NCBI RefSeq assembly: GCF_014650035.1
Contig: NZ_BMUE01000009.1
Location: forward strand, 62,001-126,000
Source: Streptomyces lucensis JCM 4490
GTDB taxonomy: Bacteria; Actinomycetota; Actinomycetes; Streptomycetales; Streptomycetaceae
Length of the DNA stretch: 64,000 bases
Direction of reading: 5' to 3'
The position numbers and the translations under genes are program-made. Below the pieces are notes generated by a model that was given only the letters and a program-made list of their open reading frames with translations, was not told the DNA's origin and ran no database searches. The stretch's first letter is position 1. Each line of letters begins with the position of its first letter. This document shows, piece by piece, positions 25,251 to 33,384 of the stretch.

Positions 25251-25355
25251 CACGGCCCGTCCACCCTAGAAGGCGCGACCCTCGGCTGCAAGGTTGCAAG
25301 GCTGCACAGCTGAACAGGTATGGAGCCCGCGGGTGCCGGCTGCGATGATGGGGCC

Positions 25356-25712
25356 ATGCATCTCGTTCCCGCGGAACGTGCCGGGCAGCGCACCATCGAC
25401 GGCCACCGGGTGTGTGACGCCATCGCCGCCGTAGGCGAACCCGAGCGGGTACGCGCCTGGGCGGACCGCTTCTCCCTGCTCTCCGACCCCGGGCGCCTGT
25501 CACTGCTGCTGGCCCTCCACGAGGCCGGACCCATCGCCGTCTCCGACCTCGCCGTGGCCACCGGGATGCGGGACACGGCGGTCTCCCAGGCGCTGCGCCT
25601 GCTGCGCACGGCGGGCGTCGTCGAGGGCGAGAAGGAGGGCCGGGTGGTGCGCTACCGGCTCGTCGACGCGTCGGTCTCCGAGCTGCTGAGACACTGCGTG
25701 CCGCCGCGCTGA
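25356..25712 (+). CDS. ArsR/SmtB-family metal-responsive regulator
   Basis: A 118-residue winged-helix repressor: DPGRLSLLLALHEAGPIAVS, then DLAVATGMRDTAVSQALRLL (recognition helices), and the wing EKEGRVVRYRLVDASVSELL. Possible ligands are His2 at the N-terminus, His17/Cys20 in GHRVCD and the C-terminal RHCV. This resembles nickel/cobalt sensors of the NmtR/KmtR group in organisation, but ligand positions are not proven. It is divergent from the Co/Ni transporter, about 100 bp from the riboswitch, so it probably regulates that transporter or itself. ATG 25356 is used; upstream in-frame ATG 25320 is possible. Confidence 0.85.
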   Translation: MHLVPAERAGQRTIDGHRVCDAIAAVGEPERVRAWADRFSLLSDPGRLSLLLALHEAGPIAVSDLAVATGMRDTAVSQALRLLRTAGVVEGEKEGRVVRYRLVDASVSELLRHCVPPR

Positions 25713-25761
25713 CGCGGTTCGTGCGGCCCCATCCCGTGTTCCGGTTCCCCGTGCTCGGCGC

Positions 25762-26970
25762 CTACAGGAACCGCCGGATGGGGGTGACGGCGGCTTCCTT
25801 GACGCGCTGGAACAGCGCCCGCCGTCTCCAGCGGGCGAGGTCGATGTCCACGCTGCGTTCGAGGTCCGCGTCGTAGTCGCGGTCGAGGGCGCCGGTGAAG
25901 TCCTCGTCCAGGACGGCGAGCATGACCTCTTCGTCGTGGTCCATGGAGCGGCGGTTGAAGTTGGTGGAGCCGATCAGGGCGGCGACCGAGTCCACGGTGA
26001 TGATCTTGGCGTGCATCATGGTGGGCTGGTACTGGCGGATGTGCACGCCCGCCTCCAGCAGCCGCGTGTAGTGCTGCTGGCCCGCGAGCTGGCAGGCCCG
26101 CTGGTCGGTGTGCGGACCGGGGAGCAGGATCTCCACGCGCACCCCTCGCCGGGCGGTGCGGCACAGCAGGTCGATGAAGTAGTCGTCGGGGGCGAAGTAG
26201 GCGGTGGCGAGGCGGAAGCGCTCCTCGGCGGAGGTGAGCATGACCCGGATGAGGGTCTGCATGTCCTGCCAGCCGATGCTGGCCGAGCCGCGCACGACCT
26301 GGACGACCGACGAACCGGCCTGCGCGTGCTCGGTGAAACGGTCGCGGTCGTCGAAGAGTTCGTCGTGGCACTCGGCCCAGTTCTGGGCGAACGCGGCGGC
26401 TATGCCGTCCACGGCGGGCCCGCGGACCTGGACGTGGGTGTCGCGCCACTCCTCGGGCCTGCGGGCGTCGCCGCACCATTCCTCCGCGATGCCGACGCCG
26501 CCCGTGAACGCGGTGTGCTCGTCGACGACGAGGGCCTTGCGGTGGCAGCGGTGGTTCTGCTTGAACGGCGACAGCCAGACGGGCTTGCGGAACCAGGCCA
26601 CCTGCACACCCGCGGCGTCCATGACGTCCAGCAGCCCCCGCTCGATCTCCTTGGCGCCGAACCCGTCCAGCAGCAGCCGGACCCGCACCCCCGCCCGCGC
26701 GCGGTCCGCGAGGGCGTGGGCGAAGTCCCGGGCGATCTGACCCCGCCAGTACACGAACGTCATCATGTCGATCGTGTACCGGGCCGAGCGGATGGCCCCG
26801 AGCATCGCGGGGAAGATCTCGTCGCCGTTGCGCAGCGGGACCAGCTCGTTGCCCTCGGTAGCGGCCACGCCGATCAGCCGCTCCAGGCGGCGGCGCAGCC
26901 GCTGCTTGCGGGCCGCCGCGTCGGGTGCGATGCCACGACCGGGCGCCGCCGGTATGCCGTCGAGGATCAC
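25762..26970 (-). CDS. phospholipase D-family protein (cardiolipin synthase-like)
   Basis: A 402-residue enzyme with two HKD motifs: HRKALVVD (His143, Lys145, Asp150) followed by TAFTGG, and HAKIITVD (His320, Lys322, Asp327) followed by IGSTNFNRRS. This is the cardiolipin synthase B/ClsA-like layout, transferring phosphatidyl groups through a phosphohistidine. No clear N-terminal membrane helices are present, so it resembles ClsB-type soluble or peripheral enzymes. GTG 26970 is the start. It is divergent from the isochorismatase gene. Confidence 0.9.
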   Translation of the reverse strand: MILDGIPAAPGRGIAPDAAARKQRLRRRLERLIGVAATEGNELVPLRNGDEIFPAMLGAIRSARYTIDMMTFVYWRGQIARDFAHALADRARAGVRVRLLLDGFGAKEIERGLLDVMDAAGVQVAWFRKPVWLSPFKQNHRCHRKALVVDEHTAFTGGVGIAEEWCGDARRPEEWRDTHVQVRGPAVDGIAAAFAQNWAECHDELFDDRDRFTEHAQAGSSVVQVVRGSASIGWQDMQTLIRVMLTSAEERFRLATAYFAPDDYFIDLLCRTARRGVRVEILLPGPHTDQRACQLAGQQHYTRLLEAGVHIRQYQPTMMHAKIITVDSVAALIGSTNFNRRSMDHDEEVMLAVLDEDFTGALDRDYDADLERSVDIDLARWRRRALFQRVKEAAVTPIRRFL

Positions 26971-27160
26971 CGTGTCTCCCGTTGGACCATGAGGACGGAT
27001 CGTTGCGGGCCGTCGGAGCCCCGAGGAGCAACATGCCCGGCGGTCACTTCCGCACTCCCGGACGTCGGCGGATCGCCCGGGCGACCACCGAACCAGCTGA
27101 CCGGATCGTTCCGGCTACGGCCCCGTTCATGCCTGTCGGACGGCGGAACCGCTGGTCAGA

Positions 27161-27709
27161 ATGGGGGACATGAAGCGAGCACTGATCGTCATAGATGTCC
27201 AGGAGTCGTTCCGTGCCCGGCCCCTGTGGGACCGGATCGCCAATCCGCACATCGCCGAGCCGGTGAACCGGCTGGTGCGCCTGGCACGGGACAACGGTGA
27301 CCAGGTGATCTGGGTGCTGCACACCGAGCCCGGCAGCGGGGGCGTCTTCGACCCCGCCCTGGGGCACGTGCGGCTGCTGGAGGAGCTGGAGCAGCCGCTG
27401 CCGGGGGAGCCGGTGGTGCACAAGACCTCGCACAACGCGTTCACCACCACCAACCTCCAGCAGCGGCTGACCGAGGCCGGCATCGGCGAACTGTGGGTGT
27501 GCGGCATCCGTACCGAGCAGTGCGTCGAGACCACCGCCCGGGTCGGCAGCGACCTCGGATACGAAGTCGTCTTCGTGGCGGACGCGACCACGACCGACCC
27601 GATCGGCGACCTCGGGGCCGAGGCGATCATCGAGCGCACGAAGGCCGTGCTGCGGGACCGCTTCGCCCGGATCGCCACCGTGGCCGAGCTGGCAGCATCG
27701 GAGGCATGA
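27161..27709 (+). CDS. isochorismatase-family cysteine hydrolase
   Basis: A 182-residue protein with the catalytic triad of the family: Asp12 in VIDVQESF, Lys88 in VVHKTSHNAF and Cys121 in RTEQCVETTAR. Members hydrolyse isochorismate, nicotinamide, N-carbamoyl compounds or similar amides; the substrate cannot be assigned. An in-frame ATG at 27170 would give the more usual MKRALIVIDVQ start, but its spacing to the GGGGG run is too short, so the start is uncertain. It overlaps the downstream AraC-type regulator by 4 bp (ATGA), so the two are coupled. Confidence 0.88.
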   Translation: MGDMKRALIVIDVQESFRARPLWDRIANPHIAEPVNRLVRLARDNGDQVIWVLHTEPGSGGVFDPALGHVRLLEELEQPLPGEPVVHKTSHNAFTTTNLQQRLTEAGIGELWVCGIRTEQCVETTARVGSDLGYEVVFVADATTTDPIGDLGAEAIIERTKAVLRDRFARIATVAELAASEA

Positions 27710-28686
27710 CCCGCGTCGTCTTCGTCCTGCTGCCCGAGGTCCACCTGCTCGACCTGGCCGGTCCTGCCCAGGTCTTCTCCACGGCGGCGGCCTTCGGGCC
27801 GTCGTACACCCTCGACTACGTCGCCGAGCGGGAGCAGGTGCGCAGCGCCCAGGGTCTTCCGCTCGCCGCCCGGACCGACTGGCCCGCTCTGGGCCGCGAC
27901 GACCTGGTCGTCGTCCCGGGGTGGCGGGCGCCCGCCCTGCGCGGCGGCGTCAGGCTGAGCCCGGCCACCGCCGACCGGCTGCGCGCGCACCACGCCGCGG
28001 GCGGCACGGTCGCCAGCGTCTGCGCCGGGGCGGAGGCCCTGGGCCAGGCCGGCCTGCTCGACGGCCGCCGCTGCACCACGCACCACCAGCTCCAGGACGA
28101 GCTGGCCGCCCGCCATCCCCGGGCGACCGTGGTCCGCGACGTGCTGTTCACCACCGACGACCGGGTGGTCACGTCCGCGGGCATCGCCAGCGGCATCGAC
28201 CTGGCCCTTCACCTGCTGGCCGCACGCCACGGCCCGTCCCTCGCCGCCCGGGTGGCGAGGGAGATGGTGATCTACGCCCGCCGCAACGGCAACGAAGCCC
28301 AGGCCAGCGTGATGCTCCGCCACCGCTCCCACGTGGACGACACGGTCCACCGGGTCCAGGACCTGATCGAAGCCCGCTACGCCGAGCCCCTGCCCCTCGC
28401 CCGCCTGGCAGCGCACGCCGGCGTCAGCGCCCGCACGCTCACCCGCCAGTTCACCCGGGCCACCGGCGGCCTCACTCCCCTGCGCTACCAGCAGGCCCTG
28501 CGCCTCGAACGCGCCGAGCACCTCCTCGGCCACGGCGCGACCGTGGAGTCCGCGGCCCGCGAGGTCGGCTTCGAGGACGCCCGCATGCTCCGCCGCCTGC
28601 GCTCCCGGCCCCCGGCCCAGCACCCGGCGAACGATCACGGCACCGCCCCGGACCGGCATGAGAAAACCCAGGCCAGCTACTTCTGA
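27706..28686 (+). CDS. GlxA-family AraC regulator (DJ-1/PfpI plus AraC HTH)
   Basis: About 326 residues. Residues 1-170 form a DJ-1/PfpI-like class I glutamine amidotransferase fold with the nucleophile-elbow motif SVCAGAEALGQAGLL. Residues 215-310 are the AraC double HTH (LARLAAHAGVSARTLTRQF and ...AREVGFEDARMLRRLR). Translationally coupled to the isochorismatase, it probably regulates that small operon. The last 15 or so residues (ending HEKTQASYF) are not AraC-like. The DNA encoding them resembles the terminator region that follows the integrase tails at 29540 and 34691, so the natural end of this gene may have been replaced by an integration event. Confidence 0.85.
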   Translation: MTRVVFVLLPEVHLLDLAGPAQVFSTAAAFGPSYTLDYVAEREQVRSAQGLPLAARTDWPALGRDDLVVVPGWRAPALRGGVRLSPATADRLRAHHAAGGTVASVCAGAEALGQAGLLDGRRCTTHHQLQDELAARHPRATVVRDVLFTTDDRVVTSAGIASGIDLALHLLAARHGPSLAARVAREMVIYARRNGNEAQASVMLRHRSHVDDTVHRVQDLIEARYAEPLPLARLAAHAGVSARTLTRQFTRATGGLTPLRYQQALRLERAEHLLGHGATVESAAREVGFEDARMLRRLRSRPPAQHPANDHGTAPDRHEKTQASYF

Positions 28687-28700
28687 CCTGGTCCTCGCAG

Positions 28701-28735
28701 AGAGCCGCTTCCGGGATTCGAGCCCGAGACCTACG
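28701..28735. repeat. attachment-site remnant A (degenerate copy of the tRNA-Thr 3' end)
   Basis: Matches the 3' end of the tRNA-Thr gene and its first flanking bases (34727-34761) at 33 of 35 positions: agagccgctt, C for T, cgggattcga, G for A, cccgagacctacgc. It lacks the rest of the tRNA. It lies directly downstream of the GlxA-type gene and marks the outermost scar of the island. Confidence 0.8.
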
Positions 28736-29315
28736 CTGCCTCCACCGTCAGCGTGTAGTCGACGCCGACCGAGAAGTCGTCCGACTGGCCGCGAATCGTC
28801 AGGGTGTGCTCCCCCGCCTCCAAACCGGGCAGCTGGACCCACAGTCCGCATCCGGTAGCGGTGAAGTGCCCCCGCGTGCCCGTGACCGGGTTGCCGGCAG
28901 CGCTTCGGATCTCGATCGTCTCCGCTTGGTGGGCGTCCGAGTCGACTTCCGTGCCGTCCAGGACGGCGGATCCCCCGGCTGTTTCCATGAAGGCCGCGCA
29001 GTCCGCCGTCGAACCGATCATGTTCACGAGGGGGAAGGCAAGGGGCCTCCCCTCGGGGATGCTGCACGCCCGCTGGACCCGGGTGCCGAAAGTGCCGGCC
29101 AGGAACCACACGTCTCGCGGCTGGTTCCGCTCGCATGCGCTCCCGTCCTGATCAGCGACCGGGTTCGTCGGTTCAGGCTCCGTCGACGCCCACGTCCACC
29201 ACCGGCCCTGCAGGTCTCCGGACGAGGCTTGCTCTTGTGTCGCCCTGCTCCCACATCCCAGACATGCAGCCAGCGCCAGGGCGACGCAGCCCGCCCCGAC
29301 AATCCTGATCCTCAT
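28731..29315 (-). CDS. lipoprotein, function unknown (island cargo)
   Basis: A 194-residue protein with signal MRIRIVGAGCVALALAACLG and a lipobox-like LAACLGC, so membrane-anchored outside the cell. The mature part is a single domain with spaced Cys (SACERNQPRD, RACSIPEG, ADCAAF, TGCGLW) and a beta-rich C-terminus. I do not recognise the family. Its stop codon lies inside attachment-site remnant A, so the gene came with, or was trimmed by, the element. Codon usage is somewhat less GC-extreme than neighbours. Confidence 0.7.
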   Translation of the reverse strand: MRIRIVGAGCVALALAACLGCGSRATQEQASSGDLQGRWWTWASTEPEPTNPVADQDGSACERNQPRDVWFLAGTFGTRVQRACSIPEGRPLAFPLVNMIGSTADCAAFMETAGGSAVLDGTEVDSDAHQAETIEIRSAAGNPVTGTRGHFTATGCGLWVQLPGLEAGEHTLTIRGQSDDFSVGVDYTLTVEAA

Positions 29316-29441
29316 GAGCGCCCCTCCCGCATCGCACGGAGGCTCCGGCCCCCCGGCCGTCGTGCGACATGCGCGGACACCCTATCCGCGGACAGTGGCG
29401 CCGCCCGAGCCGTCATCCCACGTACCCGCCGGTGCGGCAGC

Positions 29442-29515
29442 GCGACCCGGCGGTCCGTCAAGGGCCGGTCCCACCTGTTCGAGGACGCCACGCGGCGCGG
29501 CCCGTTCCCAGCGTC
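29442..29515 (+). pseudogene. 3' remnant of a tyrosine integrase gene
   Basis: The stretch reads TRRSVKGRSHLFEDATRR in one frame and closely matches the integrase end TRRYVKGRSHLSKDAMRR at 34507-34560. The catalytic Tyr codon is changed to Ser. Only the tail survives. It is followed by a terminator-like hairpin and attachment-site copy B, the same order as integrase-terminator-tRNA at 34.7 kb. Confidence 0.75.
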
Positions 29516-29539
29516 GCCGCCGTATGGGGTGAACAACAA

Positions 29540-29572
29540 AACCCCAGGCCAGCTGACGCCCGGCCCGGGGTT
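29540..29572. terminator. terminator-like hairpin after the integrase remnant
   Basis: AACCCCAGGCC pairs with GGCCCGGGGTT with one mismatch, followed by the att copy. It corresponds in position to the hairpin at 34691-34723. A diverged relative (AAACCCAGGCCAGCTAC) occurs before att copy A, inside the end of the GlxA-type gene. Confidence 0.6.
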
Positions 29573-29578
29573 CGGATG

Positions 29579-29622
29579 GAGCCGCTTTCGGGATTCGAAC
29601 CCGAGACCTACGCATTACGAGT
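29579..29622. repeat. attachment-site copy B (tRNA-Thr 3' half duplicate)
   Basis: Identical to the tRNA-Thr gene from the acceptor 3' end through the T arm, variable region and anticodon-loop bases (gccgctttcgggattcgaac onwards to ...gcattacgagt), then diverging. It is the junction expected when an element integrates into the 3' end of a tRNA gene. No complete tRNA is present here. Confidence 0.85.
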
Positions 29623-29869
29623 TGTCCGATCTTGCTCCGTGAGCGTCCATCGGCGTCCGCGAATCGACGTTCGCCCCTGGTCGGAGGCGCTTCCCAACCC
29701 CGATGGACGTTGGCGGACACCCCTGGAACGAGCGGCAACTGAGACCGCAACTGAGACTGGGCCGCCCGCCGGCACTCCCGTCAGGCACCACCTCGCCGTG
29801 TGGCCCTGCCAGCAGAGCCACAAGACGAGTGGAGCCGCGAACGACACAAACCCCTGCCGTCGTCATCCG

Positions 29870-30126
29870 TGGTCGGTGTGGTCCCGAATCTTGCCGGTTT
29901 CCGGGCTTGTGTGGGTGAACGCGGGCCGGGTGGGGGTGGGGGGTTCTAGGCTCGGAGGTTCAGTGCGGTGGCTGGTCTCGGGGGATGGGGATGGGCGAAG
30001 TTGGGGTGTCCGGCGGGGCGTGGTTCGTCAGTCATGCGGGGGCGGATCGGGCCTGGGCGGAGTGGGCGGCGTGGCAGTTGGTCGATGCCGGTTTCCAGGT
30101 GGAGTTGGACTACTGGGACTGGGGTG
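29870..30126. repeat. duplicated segment, copy 1: promoter region and first ~45 codons of the TIR gene
   Basis: Nearly identical to 32898-33168, most strikingly over the stretch from the ggggttctaggctcggagg leader to the YWDWG codons. Copy 1 continues into the full TIR-NB-ARC-TPR gene. Confidence 0.85.
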
Positions 30127-32681
30127 CGGGTGACAACTTCGTCCTGAAGATGAACGCCGCTTTGGAAGCGGGGCGGTTCCTGGCGTTGTTCTCCCCGGCC
30201 TACTTCGAGCCGGAGCGGTTCACCACGCCGGAGTGGACCGCGATGGTGGCGATGAAGAAGAAGATCACTCCCGTTTGTGTGGCCGAGGTCGTCTCGCCCG
30301 CGATCCTGCGCCCCCTGCATGCCCCGGAACTGTTCGATTTGAGTGAGGAAGCCGCGCGCCGGGTGCTGCTGGACGCGGTCAGCGGCCCGCGTCGGCCGAC
30401 CGCTGCCCCGGTCTTTCCCGGGGCGTTGCGGCAGCTGGGTGGAAGCGGGCCACGCCTGCCCGGATCGCTGCCGCGAGTGTGGAACCTGCCCGCCCGCAAC
30501 GCCTCCTTCACCGGCCGCGACACCCTCCTCGTCCAGTTGCGTGAGACCTTGGCGGCCAGCAGTCGCGTGGCCGTCCAGGCCCTGCACGGACGGGGCGGGG
30601 TCGGTAAGACCCAGCTCGCCGTCGAATACGCGCACCGCTTCGCCGGCGAGTACGAACTGGCCTGGTGGATCGCCGCCGAGGACCCCGCCCTCATTCCTGA
30701 TCAGCTGGCTCAGCTCGCCACCCGTATTGGCGCCGCGCCTGCCGGCGCACCCTCCGCCGACGTCGTGGACGCGCTGTTGGGTGAGCTGCGCACCCGCTCT
30801 CGCTGGCTGCTGGTCTTCGACAACATCGAAGACCCCGCCGCCCTGCTTCCCTATTTGCCGGGCGGTGGCGGCCATGTGCTCATCACCTCCCGCAACCCGC
30901 ACTGGCGAACCCACGCCAGCCCGCTGAATGTCGACGTCTTCACCCGTGCCGAATCCATCGCCCTGCTCCACGCCCACGGCGCAGCCCTGGACGACACCGA
31001 CGCCGACGACCTTGCCCGGACTCTCGATGACCTCCCGCTCGCCCTCGCTCAGGCCGCCGCCCTACTTACCTACGGCCTATCCGCTGCCGACCTGACCGCC
31101 GAACTGGCCCGGAGCACGGCTAAGGTTCTTGCAGAGGGCCGCCCCATCAGCTATCCCGTCTCCCTGGCTGCGCAGGTCCGTCTCACCGCCACCCGCCTGC
31201 AAGCCGATCACCTCGGCGCAGCCACCCTGCTCTCCGCTCTGACCGTACTGGCTCCCGAACCCTTCCCCGTCACCACCTGCGCCGGCCACCTCCCCGACAC
31301 CGCCTCCACACCCCTGGCCAAGGCCCTGGCCACCCGCCTGTCCGGCAGTGCAGCGCTGCGTGCCATCACCCGGCACAGCCTGGCGAGGGTCCAGGACGGC
31401 ACCATCCAGCTCCACCGGCTCACCCAGACCGTGCTGCGCGACCAACTCACTCCCGGCCAGCGTCAGCAGGCGGGCCGGGACGCCGAAGCCCTCCTGACCG
31501 CGGCTACTCCCGGGGACACCGGACAGCCCTCGACGTGGCCCGGCTGGCGTGCGCTGCTTCCCCACCTCCTCGCGGTGGACCCATCGCTCATCACCAGCGA
31601 GGCGGGACGGGATGTGGTCCGCAACGCCTGCTGGTACCTGCTGGACCGCGGCCAGGCCCGCACCGCCCGAGACCGCCTCCAGCAGCTGTACGACACTTGG
31701 TTACGGCAACTCGGCCCGGACCACGAAGACACCCTCTCGACCGCCCAATACCTCGCCCGCGCCCACGACGACACCCAGGACCACGCCAGTGCCCGCGCCC
31801 TGGACGAGGACACCCTCCAGCGCCACCGCCGCCTCCTGGGCGACGACCACCCCGACACCCTGAACAGCGCCTCCAACCTGGCCATCCGGCTGGCAGCGCT
31901 GAGGCGAACAGAGGAGGCCCGCATCCTGGAGGAGGACACCCTGACCCGGCAGCAGCAGGTGCTGGGCAAAGACCACCCCGACACCCTGATCACCGCCTCC
32001 AACCTGGCCGCTCGGCTGGCGGAACTGGGGCGAACAGAGGAGGCCCGCGCCTTGGACGAGGACACCCTCCAGCGCCGCCGCCGCGTTCTGGGCGACGACC
32101 ACCCCGACACCCTGCGCAGCGCCTCCAACCTGGCCAACCGGCTCGCGGAGTTGGGGCAAATCGAGGAGGCCCGCATCCTGGACGAGGACACCCTGACTCG
32201 GCAGCGGCAGGCGCTGAGCGAAGATCACCCCTACACCCTGATCACCGCCTCCAACGTGGCCGTCCGGCTGGCGGATCTGGGGCGAACAGAGGAGGCCCGC
32301 ACCCTGGAGGAGGACACCCTGACCCGGCAGCAGCAGGTGCTGGGCAAAGACCACCCCGACACCCTGATCACCGCCTCCAACCTGGCCATCCGGCTGGCGG
32401 AACTGGGACGAACAGAGGAGGCCCGCACCCTGGAGGAGGACACCCTGACCCGGCAGCAGCAGGTGCTGGGCAAAGACCACCCCGACACCCTGATCACCGC
32501 GTACCTCCTGGCCACCCGGCTGGCGGAACTAGGGCACACGCAGGAGGCCCGCACCCTAGGCGAGGACACCCTGACCCGGCAGCAGCAGGTGCTGGGCAAA
32601 GACCACCCCGACACCCTGATCACCATGAGGTTCTTGGAGCAGTTGGATGAAGGGCGAGAGGGCCCTGGCATCGGGCAGTGA
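29991..32681 (+). CDS. TIR-NB-ARC-TPR protein (NLR-like STAND ATPase)
   Basis: About 896 residues. Residues 8-135 are a TIR domain (GGAWFVSHAGADRAWAEWAA, LFSPAYF), with Glu81 in TTPEW at the position of the NADase glutamate. Residues about 165-400 are NB-ARC: GRGGVGKTQ (about 201-209), LVFDNIED and VLITSRN, with LPLALAQAAALL later. The C-terminus is seven 42-residue TPR units of the ARTLEEDTLTRQQQVLGKDH type. The layout suggests a sensor whose TPRs detect a ligand, with STAND oligomerisation and TIR signalling or NAD cleavage as output. Such proteins are known in antiphage defence and in actinobacterial regulation; which applies is not shown. ATG 29991 is preferred over 29985 because GGGGG ends 6 nt upstream. 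It is island cargo beside tRNA-Thr. Confidence 0.88.
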   Translation: MGEVGVSGGAWFVSHAGADRAWAEWAAWQLVDAGFQVELDYWDWGAGDNFVLKMNAALEAGRFLALFSPAYFEPERFTTPEWTAMVAMKKKITPVCVAEVVSPAILRPLHAPELFDLSEEAARRVLLDAVSGPRRPTAAPVFPGALRQLGGSGPRLPGSLPRVWNLPARNASFTGRDTLLVQLRETLAASSRVAVQALHGRGGVGKTQLAVEYAHRFAGEYELAWWIAAEDPALIPDQLAQLATRIGAAPAGAPSADVVDALLGELRTRSRWLLVFDNIEDPAALLPYLPGGGGHVLITSRNPHWRTHASPLNVDVFTRAESIALLHAHGAALDDTDADDLARTLDDLPLALAQAAALLTYGLSAADLTAELARSTAKVLAEGRPISYPVSLAAQVRLTATRLQADHLGAATLLSALTVLAPEPFPVTTCAGHLPDTASTPLAKALATRLSGSAALRAITRHSLARVQDGTIQLHRLTQTVLRDQLTPGQRQQAGRDAEALLTAATPGDTGQPSTWPGWRALLPHLLAVDPSLITSEAGRDVVRNACWYLLDRGQARTARDRLQQLYDTWLRQLGPDHEDTLSTAQYLARAHDDTQDHASARALDEDTLQRHRRLLGDDHPDTLNSASNLAIRLAALRRTEEARILEEDTLTRQQQVLGKDHPDTLITASNLAARLAELGRTEEARALDEDTLQRRRRVLGDDHPDTLRSASNLANRLAELGQIEEARILDEDTLTRQRQALSEDHPYTLITASNVAVRLADLGRTEEARTLEEDTLTRQQQVLGKDHPDTLITASNLAIRLAELGRTEEARTLEEDTLTRQQQVLGKDHPDTLITAYLLATRLAELGHTQEARTLGEDTLTRQQQVLGKDHPDTLITMRFLEQLDEGREGPGIGQ
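31791..32672. repeat. 126-bp tandem repeats encoding TPR units of the TIR protein
   Basis: Units begin at 31791, 31917, 32043, 32169, 32295, 32421 and 32547, exactly 126 bp apart (42 codons). The units at 32295 and 32421 are nearly identical in DNA, indicating recent duplication or gene conversion. The last unit is shortened by the stop codon. Confidence 0.9.
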
Positions 32682-32704
32682 TGTGCAGCGCACCGAAGAT
32701 CCCC

Positions 32705-32727
32705 GAATTACGAGTTGTCCGATCTTG
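32705..32727. repeat. partial junction copy C
   Basis: Attacgagttgtccgatctt recurs from copy B (29613-29632), just after the TIR gene stop, without the tRNA T-arm part. It marks the beginning of the second, truncated copy of the TIR-gene upstream region. Confidence 0.65.
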
Positions 32728-32897
32728 GTCGGGAGGCGTCCACGCGTGTCAGCTAGGAGAGTTGAGCACCTGGTCAGCTAACTTCCCGGACGACCATGGA
32801 CGAGAGCGAACCGTCCCGCATTCAGCGCCAACTGAGACTGCAACTGAGACCTCAGGGCCCTTGCGGGCCACCCACGGTTCTCCTTAGTAGAGCGTTC

Positions 32898-33168
32898 AGC
32901 GGTGGTCGGTGCGGTCCCGAGGCTGGCCTGTTTGATGGCTGTGTGGGTGGGTGTGGGTGAACGCGGGTCGGGTGGGGGTGGGGGGTTCTAGGCTCGGAGG
33001 TTCAGTGCGGTGGCTGGTCTCGGGGGATGGGGATGGGCGGCGTTGAAGTGCATGACGGGGCGTGGTTCGTCAGTCATGCGGGGGCGGATCGGGCCTGGGC
33101 GGAGTGGGCGGCGTGGCAGTTGGTCGATGCCGGTTTCCAGGTGGAGTTGGACTACTGGGACTGGGGTG
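32898..33168. repeat. duplicated segment, copy 2: promoter region and truncated TIR start
   Basis: Second copy of 29870-30126. Identity ends sharply at 33168 after the YWDWG codons, where unrelated sequence begins. Confidence 0.85.
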
Positions 33169-33263
33169 AACCTTCGAGACCGCCCAGCCGCGCCCGGACT
33201 GCCCAGAGACGACCCCATCCAGCACGCCCAGCATTACGGAACGCGCAGGAGACATTCTCCTAG
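33027..33263 (+). pseudogene. truncated TIR-domain gene (first ~45 codons only)
   Basis: The frame begins MGMGGVEVHDGAWFVSHAGA and matches the intact TIR protein through QVELDYWDWG. It then runs 31 codons through unrelated Arg/Pro-rich sequence to a stop. It lacks the TIR catalytic Glu, NB-ARC and TPR parts. It is either a recombination leftover or a relic of a second, related element. Confidence 0.8.
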
Positions 33264-33384
33264 CTGCTGTTCGCCGCACGGTTGGATCTCTGCCCCACGC
33301 CTGCCCCAATGGGGTGTCAGCAACCCACCGCATCCCGCTGCGAGCACTGCCGGTCAACCACCACAGGCTGACGTCCCCTACCGC

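Noticed and set aside
31791..32672. Possible CRISPR or satellite from 126-bp repeats
   Set aside because: The period is exactly 42 codons and encodes TPR helices in the TIR protein.
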